Positions 24,922 through 34,823 of a stretch of 35,465 bases of DNA are shown here, piece after piece; within the stretch, counting starts at the first letter, position 1, and each line of letters opens with the position of its first letter. Under the pieces are notes generated by a model, which made no database searches, was not told the origin of the DNA, and saw nothing but the letters and a program-made list of their open reading frames with translations. Location of the stretch: the NCBI GenBank assembly GCA_008080765.1, contig SHMU01000019.1, forward strand, positions 1 to 35,465. Reading direction: 5' to 3'. The position numbers and the translations under genes are program-made. Source of the stretch: Promethearchaeota archaeon (GTDB lineage Archaea; Asgardarchaeota; Lokiarchaeia; Sigyniarchaeales; SOKP01).

Positions 24922-25170
24922 TAAATAAAACCTTATTTTTCTTTAAATTTAAATTATACCAGATCCTAAAAATATTATATATATTACTGAAATTCGATAT
25001 AAATTAAGCATTGTAATTTATGTATAGTGAGTTAAAGAATTATCTATGATTTTCAAAGCAACAAAAAGGAGAGTGCTTTATTTATGAAATGAGGGATAGA
25101 ATCATGAAAAAGATATATCAATAGATAAATGACTTAAGTACAAGAAATAAGGGAAAAAGGAAAAAAAGTT

Positions 25171-26022
25171 TTAAAAGAATTCGGCTCGTTTGGCTCCCAA
25201 AGCAAACATTCCATATAATACGGCATTAACTGCTGCTGTAATAGACACATAAGTGAGGAGTGAACTTGCTGAAGGCATAGGAGGACTATATAATGCTTGA
25301 AATGCAAAAATATTTGTTAACGTAAATTCTAAATCCCATCCAATTGAGACATTAAATAGTATGTATTGCTCAAGAATACTTTTATTCATTACTTGTTTAA
25401 GTAGCACTGATGCTTGCAATGCTTGAGAAGGGGTCCAGCCATTTAATGAGTTATAGACAATTACTAACTCCGAAATACTTTGAATTCCCCCTAATTCATC
25501 AATTAGAAGCTTGTAAAAACTAAGATCATAGGGATTAGTACTTATCCCTATTAAATCAGTAATGATATCAATTTCAAGAAGACTAATTCCTTCCTCTTCA
25601 AAAGTTCCAAAAAGAAAATTATATAGTCCTACAGATTCATCAAAAAAGGAGCCTAATACAGGAAAAGCAAAAAATCCTAAAATTATGACAATAATATAGG
25701 CAGTTATTATTGTCAATGCCCACCCTCCAAACGCTGCTCCTTTTGATTCACCAAAGTATCCAGAAAGAATTGCCGCAATAACGGAGGCAGCTATAGTCCC
25801 AATTGCAAGGAGTATAACAGCCACCTCTCCCCCCGAACCAATTATGCCCGTCACTAAATAACTTGGTAGATAAAAAATTGCAAGTACTAAAAGAGCCAAA
25901 ATTGAAAGAGGATTAAAATCTTCAAATCCATTGGTAAGTGTAAAGTGCATAAGTCCAAAAGTAATATTAATCCCAAAGTATGCTGCCAAAGATACAAGAT
26001 ATGCTTTATAAAGACTTGCTAT
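25171..26022 (-). CDS. Multi-spanning membrane protein, paralogue of the next gene upstream
   Basis: This protein closely resembles the one encoded at 26286: AAYFGINIT near the start, a pair of helices with LALLVLAIFYLPSYLVTGIIGSGG, then IAASVIAAILSGYFGESKGAAFGGWALTI, a long non-membrane loop of about 120 residues, and a final helix ending YGMFALGAKRAEFF. The first canonical start is TTG at 25989, but the match to the paralogue begins 11 codons earlier, at an ATA (26022) preceded by GGTGA at six bases' distance. I place the start there; it means either a non-canonical AUA start or a mutated ATG. Function unknown; glycine-rich packed helices suggest a channel or transporter-like bundle, which is only inference. 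Confidence 0.68.
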   Translation of the reverse strand: MASLYKAYLVSLAAYFGINITFGLMHFTLTNGFEDFNPLSILALLVLAIFYLPSYLVTGIIGSGGEVAVILLAIGTIAASVIAAILSGYFGESKGAAFGGWALTIITAYIIVIILGFFAFPVLGSFFDESVGLYNFLFGTFEEEGISLLEIDIITDLIGISTNPYDLSFYKLLIDELGGIQSISELVIVYNSLNGWTPSQALQASVLLKQVMNKSILEQYILFNVSIGWDLEFTLTNIFAFQALYSPPMPSASSLLTYVSITAAVNAVLYGMFALGAKRAEFF

Positions 26023-26028
26023 ATATAT

Positions 26029-26033
26029 TCACC
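26029..26033 (-). promoter_or_regulatory. Shine-Dalgarno sequence before an ATA start
   Basis: GGTGA lies six bases before the ATA at 26022-26020, where the match to the paralogous protein begins. No ATG, GTG or TTG lies at a usable distance, which points to initiation at ATA. Confidence 0.45.
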
Positions 26034-26285
26034 TTTTTTATAGGATAGATAGTATTAATAGATTATTTATAATATCTATATAATAATTTATATAATTTAT
26101 TTAATTAAATTATAATTTTTTAAGAAAGATTATGGAAACTCTAACTCTAATCTATTATTAGCAAGTTTTATTTAATTATTTAAGAAATTTTGCTCCTTTT
26201 ATTAATTTTATACTCAATTCTACTTACGATAATTCTTATGATTTCAAAGAAAAAAGAAAGAAAAAAGTAAGAAAAAAATATTGAT

Positions 26286-27155
26286 TTAATAGAAAGCAGC
26301 TCTCTGGGCTCCTAAAGCAAACATTCCATATAGAACAAGATTAATACCACTAGTAATTGAAACATAGAAGATTATTGAACTTCCCGCTGGGGAAGGAGGA
26401 ATATATTGATTTTCGAAAATTGTCACTGCTAAAAATGCGTTTGTAACACTAAATTCAGTAGGATTCCATGCATTTAATAAAATTGCTTGAGAAAGTGCAG
26501 AAGTTCCCGCATCACTTAATTGCTTTATAATAAATGCATTTCTAAGAATGGTAGTTAAATCCCACGACAATAACACATTATATGAAAGATAGATCTTTTC
26601 TATGCTATTTACCCCGCCTAAATATTCAATTATTGCTTGATTTCTTACAATCTGTTCGATTCCTATGCTTTGCGCTCCAAGAATGAGATCAATTTCTATC
26701 GCATTAAATCCTCCATCTTGCGAAATAGAGTTTGTTATTGTGCTAAATATAGTAGATGTGCTTTCAAAATATTGGTTGAATACATTACTATCGACCAATG
26801 CAACAATAATTGCAAGAATAAAGGCAGTAAGGATAGTTAGAGCCCACCCTCCGAACGCCAATCCTTTTGATTCACCAAAGTATCCAGAAAGAATTGCCGC
26901 AATAACAGATGCGACAATCGCTCCAATAGCAAGGAGGATTATTGCTACATTTCCTCCAGATCCCATTAAACCAGTTAATAAATAACTTGGTAAATAAAAA
27001 ATGGAAAGGACTAATAGAGCTAAAACTGAAATACCGGATATTTCGCCGAAACCATTTGTTAAAACAGTATAAATCAAACCAACCGTAATATTGATGCCGA
27101 AATAAGCTGCAAGTGATATAAGATATGATTTGTAAATACTTGTTATAGACGCCAT
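26286..27155 (-). CDS. Multi-spanning membrane protein of unknown function, paralogue of its neighbour
   Basis: The 289-residue product starts MASITSIYKSYLISLAAYFG and has about five membrane segments: two near the N-terminus (one with FYLPSYLLTGLMGSGG), two in the middle (AIVASVIAAILSGYFGE and ALTILTAFILAIIVALV), then a loop of about 130 residues rich in Asn, Ile and Ser, and a last helix ending YGMFALGAQRAAFY. The loop differs more from the tandem paralogue than the membrane parts do. It lies between cobN and the paralogue on the same strand, 194 bases from cobN, so co-transcription is possible; a role in cobalt or cobamide handling would be speculation. The ATG has no Shine-Dalgarno sequence. 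Confidence 0.7.
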   Translation of the reverse strand: MASITSIYKSYLISLAAYFGINITVGLIYTVLTNGFGEISGISVLALLVLSIFYLPSYLLTGLMGSGGNVAIILLAIGAIVASVIAAILSGYFGESKGLAFGGWALTILTAFILAIIVALVDSNVFNQYFESTSTIFSTITNSISQDGGFNAIEIDLILGAQSIGIEQIVRNQAIIEYLGGVNSIEKIYLSYNVLLSWDLTTILRNAFIIKQLSDAGTSALSQAILLNAWNPTEFSVTNAFLAVTIFENQYIPPSPAGSSIIFYVSITSGINLVLYGMFALGAQRAAFY

Positions 27156-27348
27156 TTTTACTATTTTTTTATTGGAAAGTAATTGATTATTATTTAATAT
27201 ATAATTCTATATAAAAATTATTCTAAGGAAATTTTAATAATATCAAGCTTATTTTTTGATTCAAATACAAGAAAAGATCATCCATTAGAAATTAGGTAGT
27301 ACTCTGATATCTAAGAGTAAGTTCATTTTCATTACTCTTCATGAATAA

Positions 27349-30300
27349 TTATGAATAAGTTTTTTCCGTCCAGCTTTCTAAATCGAGATATAATTTTTTT
27401 AGATGTTCTATTTTGCTCTCATCTGCATCCCAATACCCTCTTTGCTCTGCTTGTAGCATATTTTTTATAATATCCATCATAGCAAATCGGTTATTTTCTG
27501 TTAATGCATTTCGAATCTCTTCGTTCTCTATATATTGATCATAGGCTTTATTCCAAATCCAATTATCAACTTTATGGGTTGTTGCCGCAAGACCTAGAAT
27601 ATTTTCTACTCGTTCTGCCACTTTTTGTCCTCCGTGGTAATTATGTTTTAAAAGAGCTTTAATCCATTTTGGGTTTAGACTCCGTGTTATAGTACCTTCT
27701 TTAATGCTCTTTTCTAAGGTATCTACTTTAATGTCTTTCGAGGTAGAATCGGCAATATACACATTGGATTTATTTCCACTTAGTTCTTCATAACTTCTTG
27801 CAAGCCCACCAGTAAATTCATAGTAGTGATCTAAATCCGTAATTTGATATTCGCTAGAGTCCCTTATCTGGCTCATTAAATTAATTTTGCTGACTACTTT
27901 CGAGAAAGTATTAAAAGTCCTCTCAACTTTTTGATTTTTCATATACGCAAAACACATATTATTAAGATAATCGTTGACTAATTCTTTTTCATCCCCCCAT
28001 TTGCCCGCCGAAACAATATCAGTAAGATTTGTATTATATTTTCCGGGTGGAGGGCCAAAAACTCTTGCTTCGGGATGTTCCAAACCTTCTTTTTGCAATT
28101 CTTCGGTAGATTTTTTAACAAAATTAGATTCAAAAGATTCTTCTTGATTGTTTACCAATTCAAATGCTTCATTAATTAGTTCTAGAAGATAAGGGAATGT
28201 ATCCCTAAAAATCCCTGCTATTGTGACGATTACATTAATTCTTGGATGTGTCATTTCTTCGAGTGGAATTAATTCTAATTCAGTGGTCCAGATTGACTTA
28301 TTTTTAACAGCTCTTACCCCCAGATAATTAAAAATTTGCCCAATAGTTTCGCCTCCCGTTTTCATTGTTTCAAAAGCCCATAGCACAACGCTCGTTGTTT
28401 CAGGAAACTTTCCATGCTCTTCCTTATAATTCTGAAGAAGTTTTTCTGCAATCTCAGAACCTCTTCTATATGCGGTGGTATTTGGGATCAACCGAGGATC
28501 AAATCCGTAGGAATTTCTCCCCGTAGGAAAGATTTGGGGGGATCTAATGGGATCCCCACCTAAGCCAGGGATGATATAACCACCCTCTAGAGCATGAATT
28601 ATATTATTCATTTCCATTGAACCATCTAATCTCTGAATAAAGGTAACAAGCCAATCATACAAAAATTTAACCTCATCAGAGGTAAATTTATAAGAATCTT
28701 GTAGATTTCCATGTATTTCGTTTATTAAAGAATTATTAATATTTTTCGAGGAGACTAAAGCGTTTATGAATTGGTGTAAATATGCTTCTATATTAGTAGC
28801 GCGAATTTCTTCATTTTTTCCGAACTTTTCCAGGATTTGCTCTAATTGAGCAGGAATTTCTGCTGAATTTAGGAGAATCATATAGATAAGATCCATTTTT
28901 TCTTGCAAAGAATAATTTTCTCCTAAAATATGTAATCCCATAGGTATCACCGAAGTTTTATAGCGATATAAGAGGTCCTCCAATTGAGAAATATTAGTAT
29001 AATTAAGATTCAACATGCTGGCTAATTCATTAATTTCCTTTTCAAGATCGTGAATCCTTTCTGATTTTACATTATTCTGCACACTATTAAATCCTAACTC
29101 ATTTTTCGAATTATATTCTTCAATTAAAAGTTCCAGTTGCTCTATTTCTTGGTATAAATCAGAGTGTTTAAATGAAGGACCTGCATGATTAATAATCAAA
29201 GCGTTAGCTCTTCTTTTTGCAATAGCGGATTCGCTGGTATTAGTAATATGATAATAATAAATATTGGGAAGACTTCCCATTAACAACACATTATAATCCT
29301 CTCTTTCTCCAGCACATTCTTTTCCAGGTAAAAACTCTTCAGTTCCGTGGGTTCCTATATGGACAATTGCGTCAATATCTGCAATTTGATCCAAATAACG
29401 ATAAAAGGCTAAATACTGATGATGAGGGGGTAAATTACGATCATGATATTCATTAGGATCGCCAGAAACCGTACTTCTTGCAGGTTGTAAGCATAAAAAG
29501 ATATTTCCATACTGTATTATAGGCAATTTAATACCAGAGTCTTGCAACATTATCTTGCCCGGAGGAAGCCCCCAGTATTGCACTATTTCTTGTTTAAGAT
29601 CTTCTGGTAAATTTTCAAATAATGGTCTATAATCGTTTGTTGAAAGAAGGATCCCATTAAACTCTTCAACATTAGTCATTTTTGGACAATTTACAGAACC
29701 TCCACTAATAAAAATATCTCCCAAAGATTTATCTTCGGGGAAGTTTTCAACTTTATAACCCTCTTTTTTGAGAGAATCCATTAAATTTCGCACGGATTGA
29801 GTAACATCTAAGTAAGCAGCGTTTCCTATTTTATCTTCTCCTGGAGGATAATTATAGACAATGATGGCTATATTTTTTTCGCTGTTTAATTTTTCACGCA
29901 AATTTAACCATTTTTTAATTCTTTGAGAGACTAACTCAATGTTTTGTGTTAGAGGGATAGTTTCTAATATATCTGAATCAATTAATTGAGAATATCCTAG
30001 ATTATTCATGCAGCCCACGGTCAGCATTTCAAATCTTCCATCCAATTCGGGCATTACAACCGCAATGATCTGATTTATGGGGACTATGCCCTCTTGGGAT
30101 GCTTTAAATTCATCAATGGGATTATCGAATTGAATTATTGGATTGAAATGGGGAACATCTAACGTTTGGTAGAGATCTAAAGTTTTGGTTGAATCCCCTC
30201 CAAAAGGTCCCCCATTTAATTGAAAATATTGTAAATTAATAATAGCACTCACGATTCTTTTACCATCAAGAAAAAAATACTTCTCATGTGCCTCAACATT

Positions 30301-31179
30301 TGTTAATACTTCTGAAAACACGGGAATAATGTTATAATCTGCGAGATTGTCCATAAAACAATCTACAATTGGTAAAGATTGCTCAAAATAGAGACCTCCA
30401 TAAAAAAATAAACCAATTGTTTGTTTTGTAGGATCATAATTTATTACTTCTAAATATCCTGCTAAATCCTCGAAATATTTATTGAGTTTAACATTATATA
30501 TTCCATAGGACGGAATCTTCTGAGGTTTAGGAACATCAAGAGAATCATATCCTAAATAATTCTTTAATAAGAAAAGCAACATATGTTTATGATTGATTCC
30601 TATACCTCCAAGCCCATAAACCCAGTAATCCATCATTAAGCCCCAATATCGAGCGTGTTTAAGAGCTCTTACAGGTAATAGTCTTCCAATGATCTTAATG
30701 AGTTTGGTCATGCGCTGGCCAAATCGAACAGCATCAGTGAGATCAGGAATTTCATCTAACCCATACTCGTTTTTATTAGACGAGGGAATTTTACTTGCTC
30801 TAAAAGAGCCCATTTTCGTAAGTTTTCTAATTTCACTATTGCCGCCCACTAATGCAATAATTGTTTTCTCTTCATACAAATCAGGATCTTTTTCTTCCAT
30901 GGAATTATATGTATTTACTAATATTTCAGCCGCAGGACAATTGCCTCGAATATCCATTAACATTATATCAGACTTATAGATATAATCTATAAATTCTTCC
31001 CCGCTAACTTTTCCAGAATCAATATCATTTAAGAAGAGCATTTTAAAATAAAATATATGTCCAAATTCTTGATAAATTTCTCGAATACCTTCTGTTAGCC
31101 ATTTTACAAATACTGAAGCGGAGACAAGAGTTATTTGTGGAATTTTTTCATCTACATCACTTTGATTAATTAGAATCAC
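27349..31179 (-). CDS. cobN: Cobaltochelatase large subunit CobN (magnesium-chelatase H family)
   Basis: CobN binds the tetrapyrrole and inserts the metal, driven by the ATPase encoded just upstream. Landmarks are QITLVSASVFVKWLTEGI at the start, the hallmark HIGTHGTEEFLPGKE at about residues 608-622, GGDPIRSPQIFPTGRNSYGF, LWAFETMKTGGETIGQI, HPRINVIVTIAGIFRDTFP and ARVFGPPPGKY. At 1276 residues it has the full family length. ChlH and CobN are alike; the corrinoid protein gene in this window and the absence of any chlorophyll genes favour cobalt. GTG at 31179 is the canonical start, inside GAGAGGTGA, so the true start may be slightly downstream. Seven bases separate it from the ATPase gene: one operon. 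Confidence 0.9.
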   Translation of the reverse strand: MILINQSDVDEKIPQITLVSASVFVKWLTEGIREIYQEFGHIFYFKMLFLNDIDSGKVSGEEFIDYIYKSDIMLMDIRGNCPAAEILVNTYNSMEEKDPDLYEEKTIIALVGGNSEIRKLTKMGSFRASKIPSSNKNEYGLDEIPDLTDAVRFGQRMTKLIKIIGRLLPVRALKHARYWGLMMDYWVYGLGGIGINHKHMLLFLLKNYLGYDSLDVPKPQKIPSYGIYNVKLNKYFEDLAGYLEVINYDPTKQTIGLFFYGGLYFEQSLPIVDCFMDNLADYNIIPVFSEVLTNVEAHEKYFFLDGKRIVSAIINLQYFQLNGGPFGGDSTKTLDLYQTLDVPHFNPIIQFDNPIDEFKASQEGIVPINQIIAVVMPELDGRFEMLTVGCMNNLGYSQLIDSDILETIPLTQNIELVSQRIKKWLNLREKLNSEKNIAIIVYNYPPGEDKIGNAAYLDVTQSVRNLMDSLKKEGYKVENFPEDKSLGDIFISGGSVNCPKMTNVEEFNGILLSTNDYRPLFENLPEDLKQEIVQYWGLPPGKIMLQDSGIKLPIIQYGNIFLCLQPARSTVSGDPNEYHDRNLPPHHQYLAFYRYLDQIADIDAIVHIGTHGTEEFLPGKECAGEREDYNVLLMGSLPNIYYYHITNTSESAIAKRRANALIINHAGPSFKHSDLYQEIEQLELLIEEYNSKNELGFNSVQNNVKSERIHDLEKEINELASMLNLNYTNISQLEDLLYRYKTSVIPMGLHILGENYSLQEKMDLIYMILLNSAEIPAQLEQILEKFGKNEEIRATNIEAYLHQFINALVSSKNINNSLINEIHGNLQDSYKFTSDEVKFLYDWLVTFIQRLDGSMEMNNIIHALEGGYIIPGLGGDPIRSPQIFPTGRNSYGFDPRLIPNTTAYRRGSEIAEKLLQNYKEEHGKFPETTSVVLWAFETMKTGGETIGQIFNYLGVRAVKNKSIWTTELELIPLEEMTHPRINVIVTIAGIFRDTFPYLLELINEAFELVNNQEESFESNFVKKSTEELQKEGLEHPEARVFGPPPGKYNTNLTDIVSAGKWGDEKELVNDYLNNMCFAYMKNQKVERTFNTFSKVVSKINLMSQIRDSSEYQITDLDHYYEFTGGLARSYEELSGNKSNVYIADSTSKDIKVDTLEKSIKEGTITRSLNPKWIKALLKHNYHGGQKVAERVENILGLAATTHKVDNWIWNKAYDQYIENEEIRNALTENNRFAMMDIIKNMLQAEQRGYWDADESKIEHLKKLYLDLESWTEKTYS

Positions 31180-31186
31180 CTCTCAA

Positions 31187-33160
31187 TTATGCTTTCTCTA
31201 ATAATCCTTTTTCTTTGAGGATGTTATTCAAATTATTAGTATCTAAGTTATCAATATGATAATATACCGCATCGGTAAGTTCTGCTAATTTCTTATTTAT
31301 TCCTAAGGGTACATCAGAATTTTCTGTATCAATAATAATCATATCTAGATTTTGTTTCGAAATATATTGTCCGGTTTTATTGAGATCCTCCATGGAATCA
31401 TTGTATGAGATATTACCACGTGCATCAGAGAGTAACACAATTAATGGAATATATCCCGATTGTTTTCTTCTTTCTTCTAAAGCTAAACTCACTGCTGTAT
31501 TTAGCCCTTCGACCAATGGTGTAGTACCCCCTGTGGGAATTTCTTTTAATAATTTATATGCTAAATCGGTACTTCTGGTGGGTGGCAATACTACTTCCGC
31601 AACATCTTTTCTGAAGACAACCAATGCCACTTTATCACGATGGACATAATTTGTTTGTAATATTGAGAAAATTGCTCCCTTTACAGATTCCATACGATTT
31701 TTAACTCCCATAGAGCCTGAAGCATCCACACAAAAAATGATTAAATAGCTTGATTTTCCCATTCGATGCTTAAAATGAATGTGATCCTCCAGAATGGTTA
31801 ATGTGTCTCCTTTTTGAAGAGCTTCTTTATTTCCTGGTTCGAGTGCAGCTTTATTCAAGGTTTCATTGATGGCAATATCATTCCCATTAGAAAAATTGAA
31901 TTCTTTAGGTTTTTCACCTCCAATATATTTCCCTCGGGAGCTTTTTGTAGGATGAAGTACTCTCTTTCCCGAAGTATTCATCATTTCTCTGCTTCTTTTT
32001 TTTTCAATAAGGTTATCAGCACGGGTGTTTTTTCCGATATTAAAGACTTCTTCACGTGCATTAACTATTTCTTGCTGATTTGATTCTAATTCTGGATTAA
32101 TCTCGCTTCCTTCTTGAGGTTTTTGGTAATCTTCATCAATTGTCTCTTCAATCTTCTCTTCATCTAATGATTGTTCTTCAAATGGTAAGCGTCTCATTCG
32201 ATGGTTCAATGCCAATTTTGCCGCAGTTTTAATATCTTCTTCATTGACCTCTTTTCTTCCATTATAAGCGGCAATAGTCTTTGCGGTTTTTGCGATGGTG
32301 ATATCCGCTCTGTGTCCGTCTGTTTTGAAAAGTATGCAGAGTTTTGCTATTTTTTTTAGTTGGTCATCTGATATTTTGACTGAATGTAATAATTCTTGAG
32401 CATTTATGATTTTTTCCTTAAGTTTTTCTTGTTTTAGATTGTAAACTTTGCAAAAGTTATCCGCATTGAATTGAAAATCCTCAACATTTTTAATAATCTT
32501 TATTCTATCTTCAATATCCTCGATTCTCTCTACATTAACACTCAAACCAAACCGATCTAATAACTGAGGTCGAATATTTCCCTCTTCGGGATTCATTGTT
32601 CCAACTAAAATAAAGCTTGAAGGGTGATGAAAACTAATTCCTTCTCTTTCAATAATATTGACACCCATCGCCGCGCTATCCAACAAAACGTCTGCAACGT
32701 TATCTGCTAACAAATTGACTTCATCAATATACAAAATATTTCTATTGGCTTCTGCTAATATCCCCGGTTCTAACGACTTAATTCCATCTGCAAGCGCTTT
32801 TTTTATATCTATCGTTCCCACTACTCTATCTTCTGTTGCATTAATGGGAAGGTTGATTACATCCATCTTTTTTTTCATAACCTGCTCTTTTTTAAATCCC
32901 CCCTTATTATGAATCTCTTCACAATCCATACACATCTCTGCATCATCTTCAGGATTGCAATTAAAAGGACAATCTTTTACAATAGCAATCTCAGGAAGAA
33001 TATCTGCCAGAGCGCGTACAGCGGTTGATTTTGCGGTTCCTTTTGTCCCTTGAATTAGAACCCCACCAATTTTAGGATTAATAGCATTCAATATTAATGC
33101 TAATTTCATCATTTCCTGGCCAATAATAGCCACAAATGGGAATATCTTATGACAAGTCAT
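31187..33160 (-). CDS. Chelatase ATPase/VWA fusion subunit (ChlI-ChlD type) of cobaltochelatase
   Basis: This fusion joins the AAA+ motor and the von Willebrand A subunit that drive metal insertion by CobN. The AAA+ part shows Walker [10 protein letters not shown] (residues 38-46), Walker [11 protein letters not shown] and the sensor region [10 protein letters not shown]. Between Walker A and B is a four-cysteine insert (CPFNC and CMDC) typical of archaeal members, perhaps metal-binding. A charged linker follows (about residues 340-440). The VWA part has the MIDAS motif DASGSMG at about 476-482 and GGTTPLVEG. At 657 residues it has the usual length of the fusion. Its ATG has no Shine-Dalgarno sequence; it leads the operon with cobN. 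Confidence 0.9.
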   Translation of the reverse strand: MTCHKIFPFVAIIGQEMMKLALILNAINPKIGGVLIQGTKGTAKSTAVRALADILPEIAIVKDCPFNCNPEDDAEMCMDCEEIHNKGGFKKEQVMKKKMDVINLPINATEDRVVGTIDIKKALADGIKSLEPGILAEANRNILYIDEVNLLADNVADVLLDSAAMGVNIIEREGISFHHPSSFILVGTMNPEEGNIRPQLLDRFGLSVNVERIEDIEDRIKIIKNVEDFQFNADNFCKVYNLKQEKLKEKIINAQELLHSVKISDDQLKKIAKLCILFKTDGHRADITIAKTAKTIAAYNGRKEVNEEDIKTAAKLALNHRMRRLPFEEQSLDEEKIEETIDEDYQKPQEGSEINPELESNQQEIVNAREEVFNIGKNTRADNLIEKKRSREMMNTSGKRVLHPTKSSRGKYIGGEKPKEFNFSNGNDIAINETLNKAALEPGNKEALQKGDTLTILEDHIHFKHRMGKSSYLIIFCVDASGSMGVKNRMESVKGAIFSILQTNYVHRDKVALVVFRKDVAEVVLPPTRSTDLAYKLLKEIPTGGTTPLVEGLNTAVSLALEERRKQSGYIPLIVLLSDARGNISYNDSMEDLNKTGQYISKQNLDMIIIDTENSDVPLGINKKLAELTDAVYYHIDNLDTNNLNNILKEKGLLEKA

Positions 33161-33365
33161 TGGAATTTTTTAGTCTATTTATGTTAAGTATGAATAGTTT
33201 ATAATTTAGTATGATTCCTATTTTACAAATTAAATAGTCTGAGATGCTATTAAAATATGTTCTTTTTACAAACTAGAGTGTCTATATTTAAAAGTGCCAT
33301 TTATTAATTATACAAAAACATCTTAAACAACTTTAAAAGAAACTAAAGTAACATAGATTGACCAG

Positions 33366-34031
33366 TTATTTAATGCCAGAGATCAAATCAATGAAGTAAT
33401 ATCTTTTTCTTTCAAATTTGATTTGACCTTTACTAAATGGTATTGTTTTAAAATTAGGTCCATTAAACACGAAGGTATGAAATTCTCCTTTTTCACCGCA
33501 AGGATCTACATTCTCTGGCAACTCCTCTAATAACTCATAATCAAAAAATCTTCCGATAAAAGATTTTTCTAAAAAATGTGAATCAATACAAGTAATAATC
33601 GCCTCAAAACCAAGATCGATAAATTCACGTGCTAATTCATCAGTATTCCTATTCCAAAGAGGAAAAATTGCATTCATTTTAACGCGGGATAAATTTCTTT
33701 CGCGATAAGCGCGAATATCTTCAAGAAAGATATCTCCAAAAACTACAGCAGAAAATCCCTCTTCACGAAGTATTGACATTTCACGCTTCATTATTGCATT
33801 ATATTCTTCATTCGAACAATTTACAGGAATTTTTATTGTTTTTAAAGGAATATGTAATCTATTGGCTTGTTCTTCTAATAATTCTTTTCGTATTCCATGC
33901 ATACTAATTCTCTCATATTCTTGGGATATAGTAGTAAAAAGAAGGTCTACCTGTTTGCTAGGATTGTTCTGAACTTCAAAAAGTGCAAGAGAAGAATCTT
34001 TTCCTCCGCTCCATGATAACGCTACCTTCAT
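33366..34031 (-). CDS. dph6: Diphthine-ammonia ligase Dph6
   Basis: Dph6 amidates diphthine with ATP and ammonium, the last step of diphthamide synthesis on elongation factor 2. The N-terminal adenine nucleotide alpha hydrolase motif is SGGKDS (residues 8-13), and the C-terminal half ends with ELPENVDPCGEKGEFHTFVF, the conserved diphthine-ligase signature. At 221 residues it is the short archaeal form without the extra domains of the eukaryotic enzyme. The ATG has no clear Shine-Dalgarno sequence. It lies 205 bases upstream of the chelatase operon on the same strand, with its own likely promoter. Some members of this family act in cobalamin-related or unknown reactions, but the signature fits Dph6. 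Confidence 0.87.
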   Translation of the reverse strand: MKVALSWSGGKDSSLALFEVQNNPSKQVDLLFTTISQEYERISMHGIRKELLEEQANRLHIPLKTIKIPVNCSNEEYNAIMKREMSILREEGFSAVVFGDIFLEDIRAYRERNLSRVKMNAIFPLWNRNTDELAREFIDLGFEAIITCIDSHFLEKSFIGRFFDYELLEELPENVDPCGEKGEFHTFVFNGPNFKTIPFSKGQIKFERKRYYFIDLISGIK

Positions 34032-34141
34032 TTCGATAAACTAAATTAAGATTATATTACTTAGTAATTGTTAATGCTACTTTAATCTTTTTAGTTTAAG
34101 CTATGAGTTATTTATTAGAAAGAAAAAGAGAGCAAAAGTAA

Positions 34142-34606
34142 TTAAAAAGTTAAGGTATCTGAAGAAAATAGCCCCTTGAGCTCTTCCTTGATTGCTTCTT
34201 GGTCGGGTTCTAAATACCGATTTAGAATCTCGGTAAGTTTAGGAGCCCATTTCTTAATAAGAGCGCGTATAAGACCAATGTTGACATTCAAGTCGGTAGC
34301 AATACAGAGCGTCCCACTTCCAACTTTCATTGAAAAAAGCATCCCTTTATCGTATTCCGTGATTTGGAGATGAATCTTTCCGTATCCCAGGATCTGCCCT
34401 TGCTCCTCTCCCGCCATTAATACTGCCCCTCCTATTGCACCAATCTTCTCTACGGAGGCATCATTTTTATTTATTCGGAATTTAGAAACACTTAATAGAG
34501 AAATACCCGAATCATCGATGATTATGGCATATTTTATTCCCGCAGCACTATTCATTATTGAATTTAATATCTTTTTAAGCATTTGCTCATCATTTGTAAA
34601 ACTCAT
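34142..34606 (-). CDS. Roadblock/LC7 domain protein
   Basis: Residues 5-115 have the alternating helix-strand order of the roadblock fold: LKKILNSIMNSAAGIKYAIIIDDSGISLLS, then GAIGGAVLMAGEEQGQILGYG, then KIHLQITEYDKGMLFSMKVG, and a last helix, with a C-terminal helical extension. Roadblock proteins regulate small GTPases, for instance as MglB-like activators, and are many in Asgard archaea alongside Ras-like GTPases. No GTPase gene is in the window, so the partner is unknown. The ATG follows GGGTGTGG. A second roadblock-like gene lies upstream on the same strand. Confidence 0.82.
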   Translation of the reverse strand: MSFTNDEQMLKKILNSIMNSAAGIKYAIIIDDSGISLLSVSKFRINKNDASVEKIGAIGGAVLMAGEEQGQILGYGKIHLQITEYDKGMLFSMKVGSGTLCIATDLNVNIGLIRALIKKWAPKLTEILNRYLEPDQEAIKEELKGLFSSDTLTF

Positions 34607-34741
34607 AATACCACACCCAATTAATTTGTTGAAAATGTTAATTCTATTTATTTGTCGAAAATTAATATAAACTAATCGTTAATTCCTCAAATCTGTAAGA
34701 AACCCAAATTATAGACTTATGAAGCGTTCTCAAAGTAAAAA

Positions 34742-34757
34742 ATATTAGATCTAATAT
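34742..34757. promoter_or_regulatory. 16-base palindrome between the two roadblock genes
   Basis: ATATTAGATCTAATAT reads the same on both strands. It lies about 136 bases before the roadblock gene at 34606. The AT content makes chance plausible, so this is only a candidate operator. Confidence 0.25.
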
Positions 34758-34823
34758 ATTGTTTTAGGTTAAGTTGCATCATATATAATGATTATTCTAT
34801 TTAATTTTATGCATTTTCCATCA

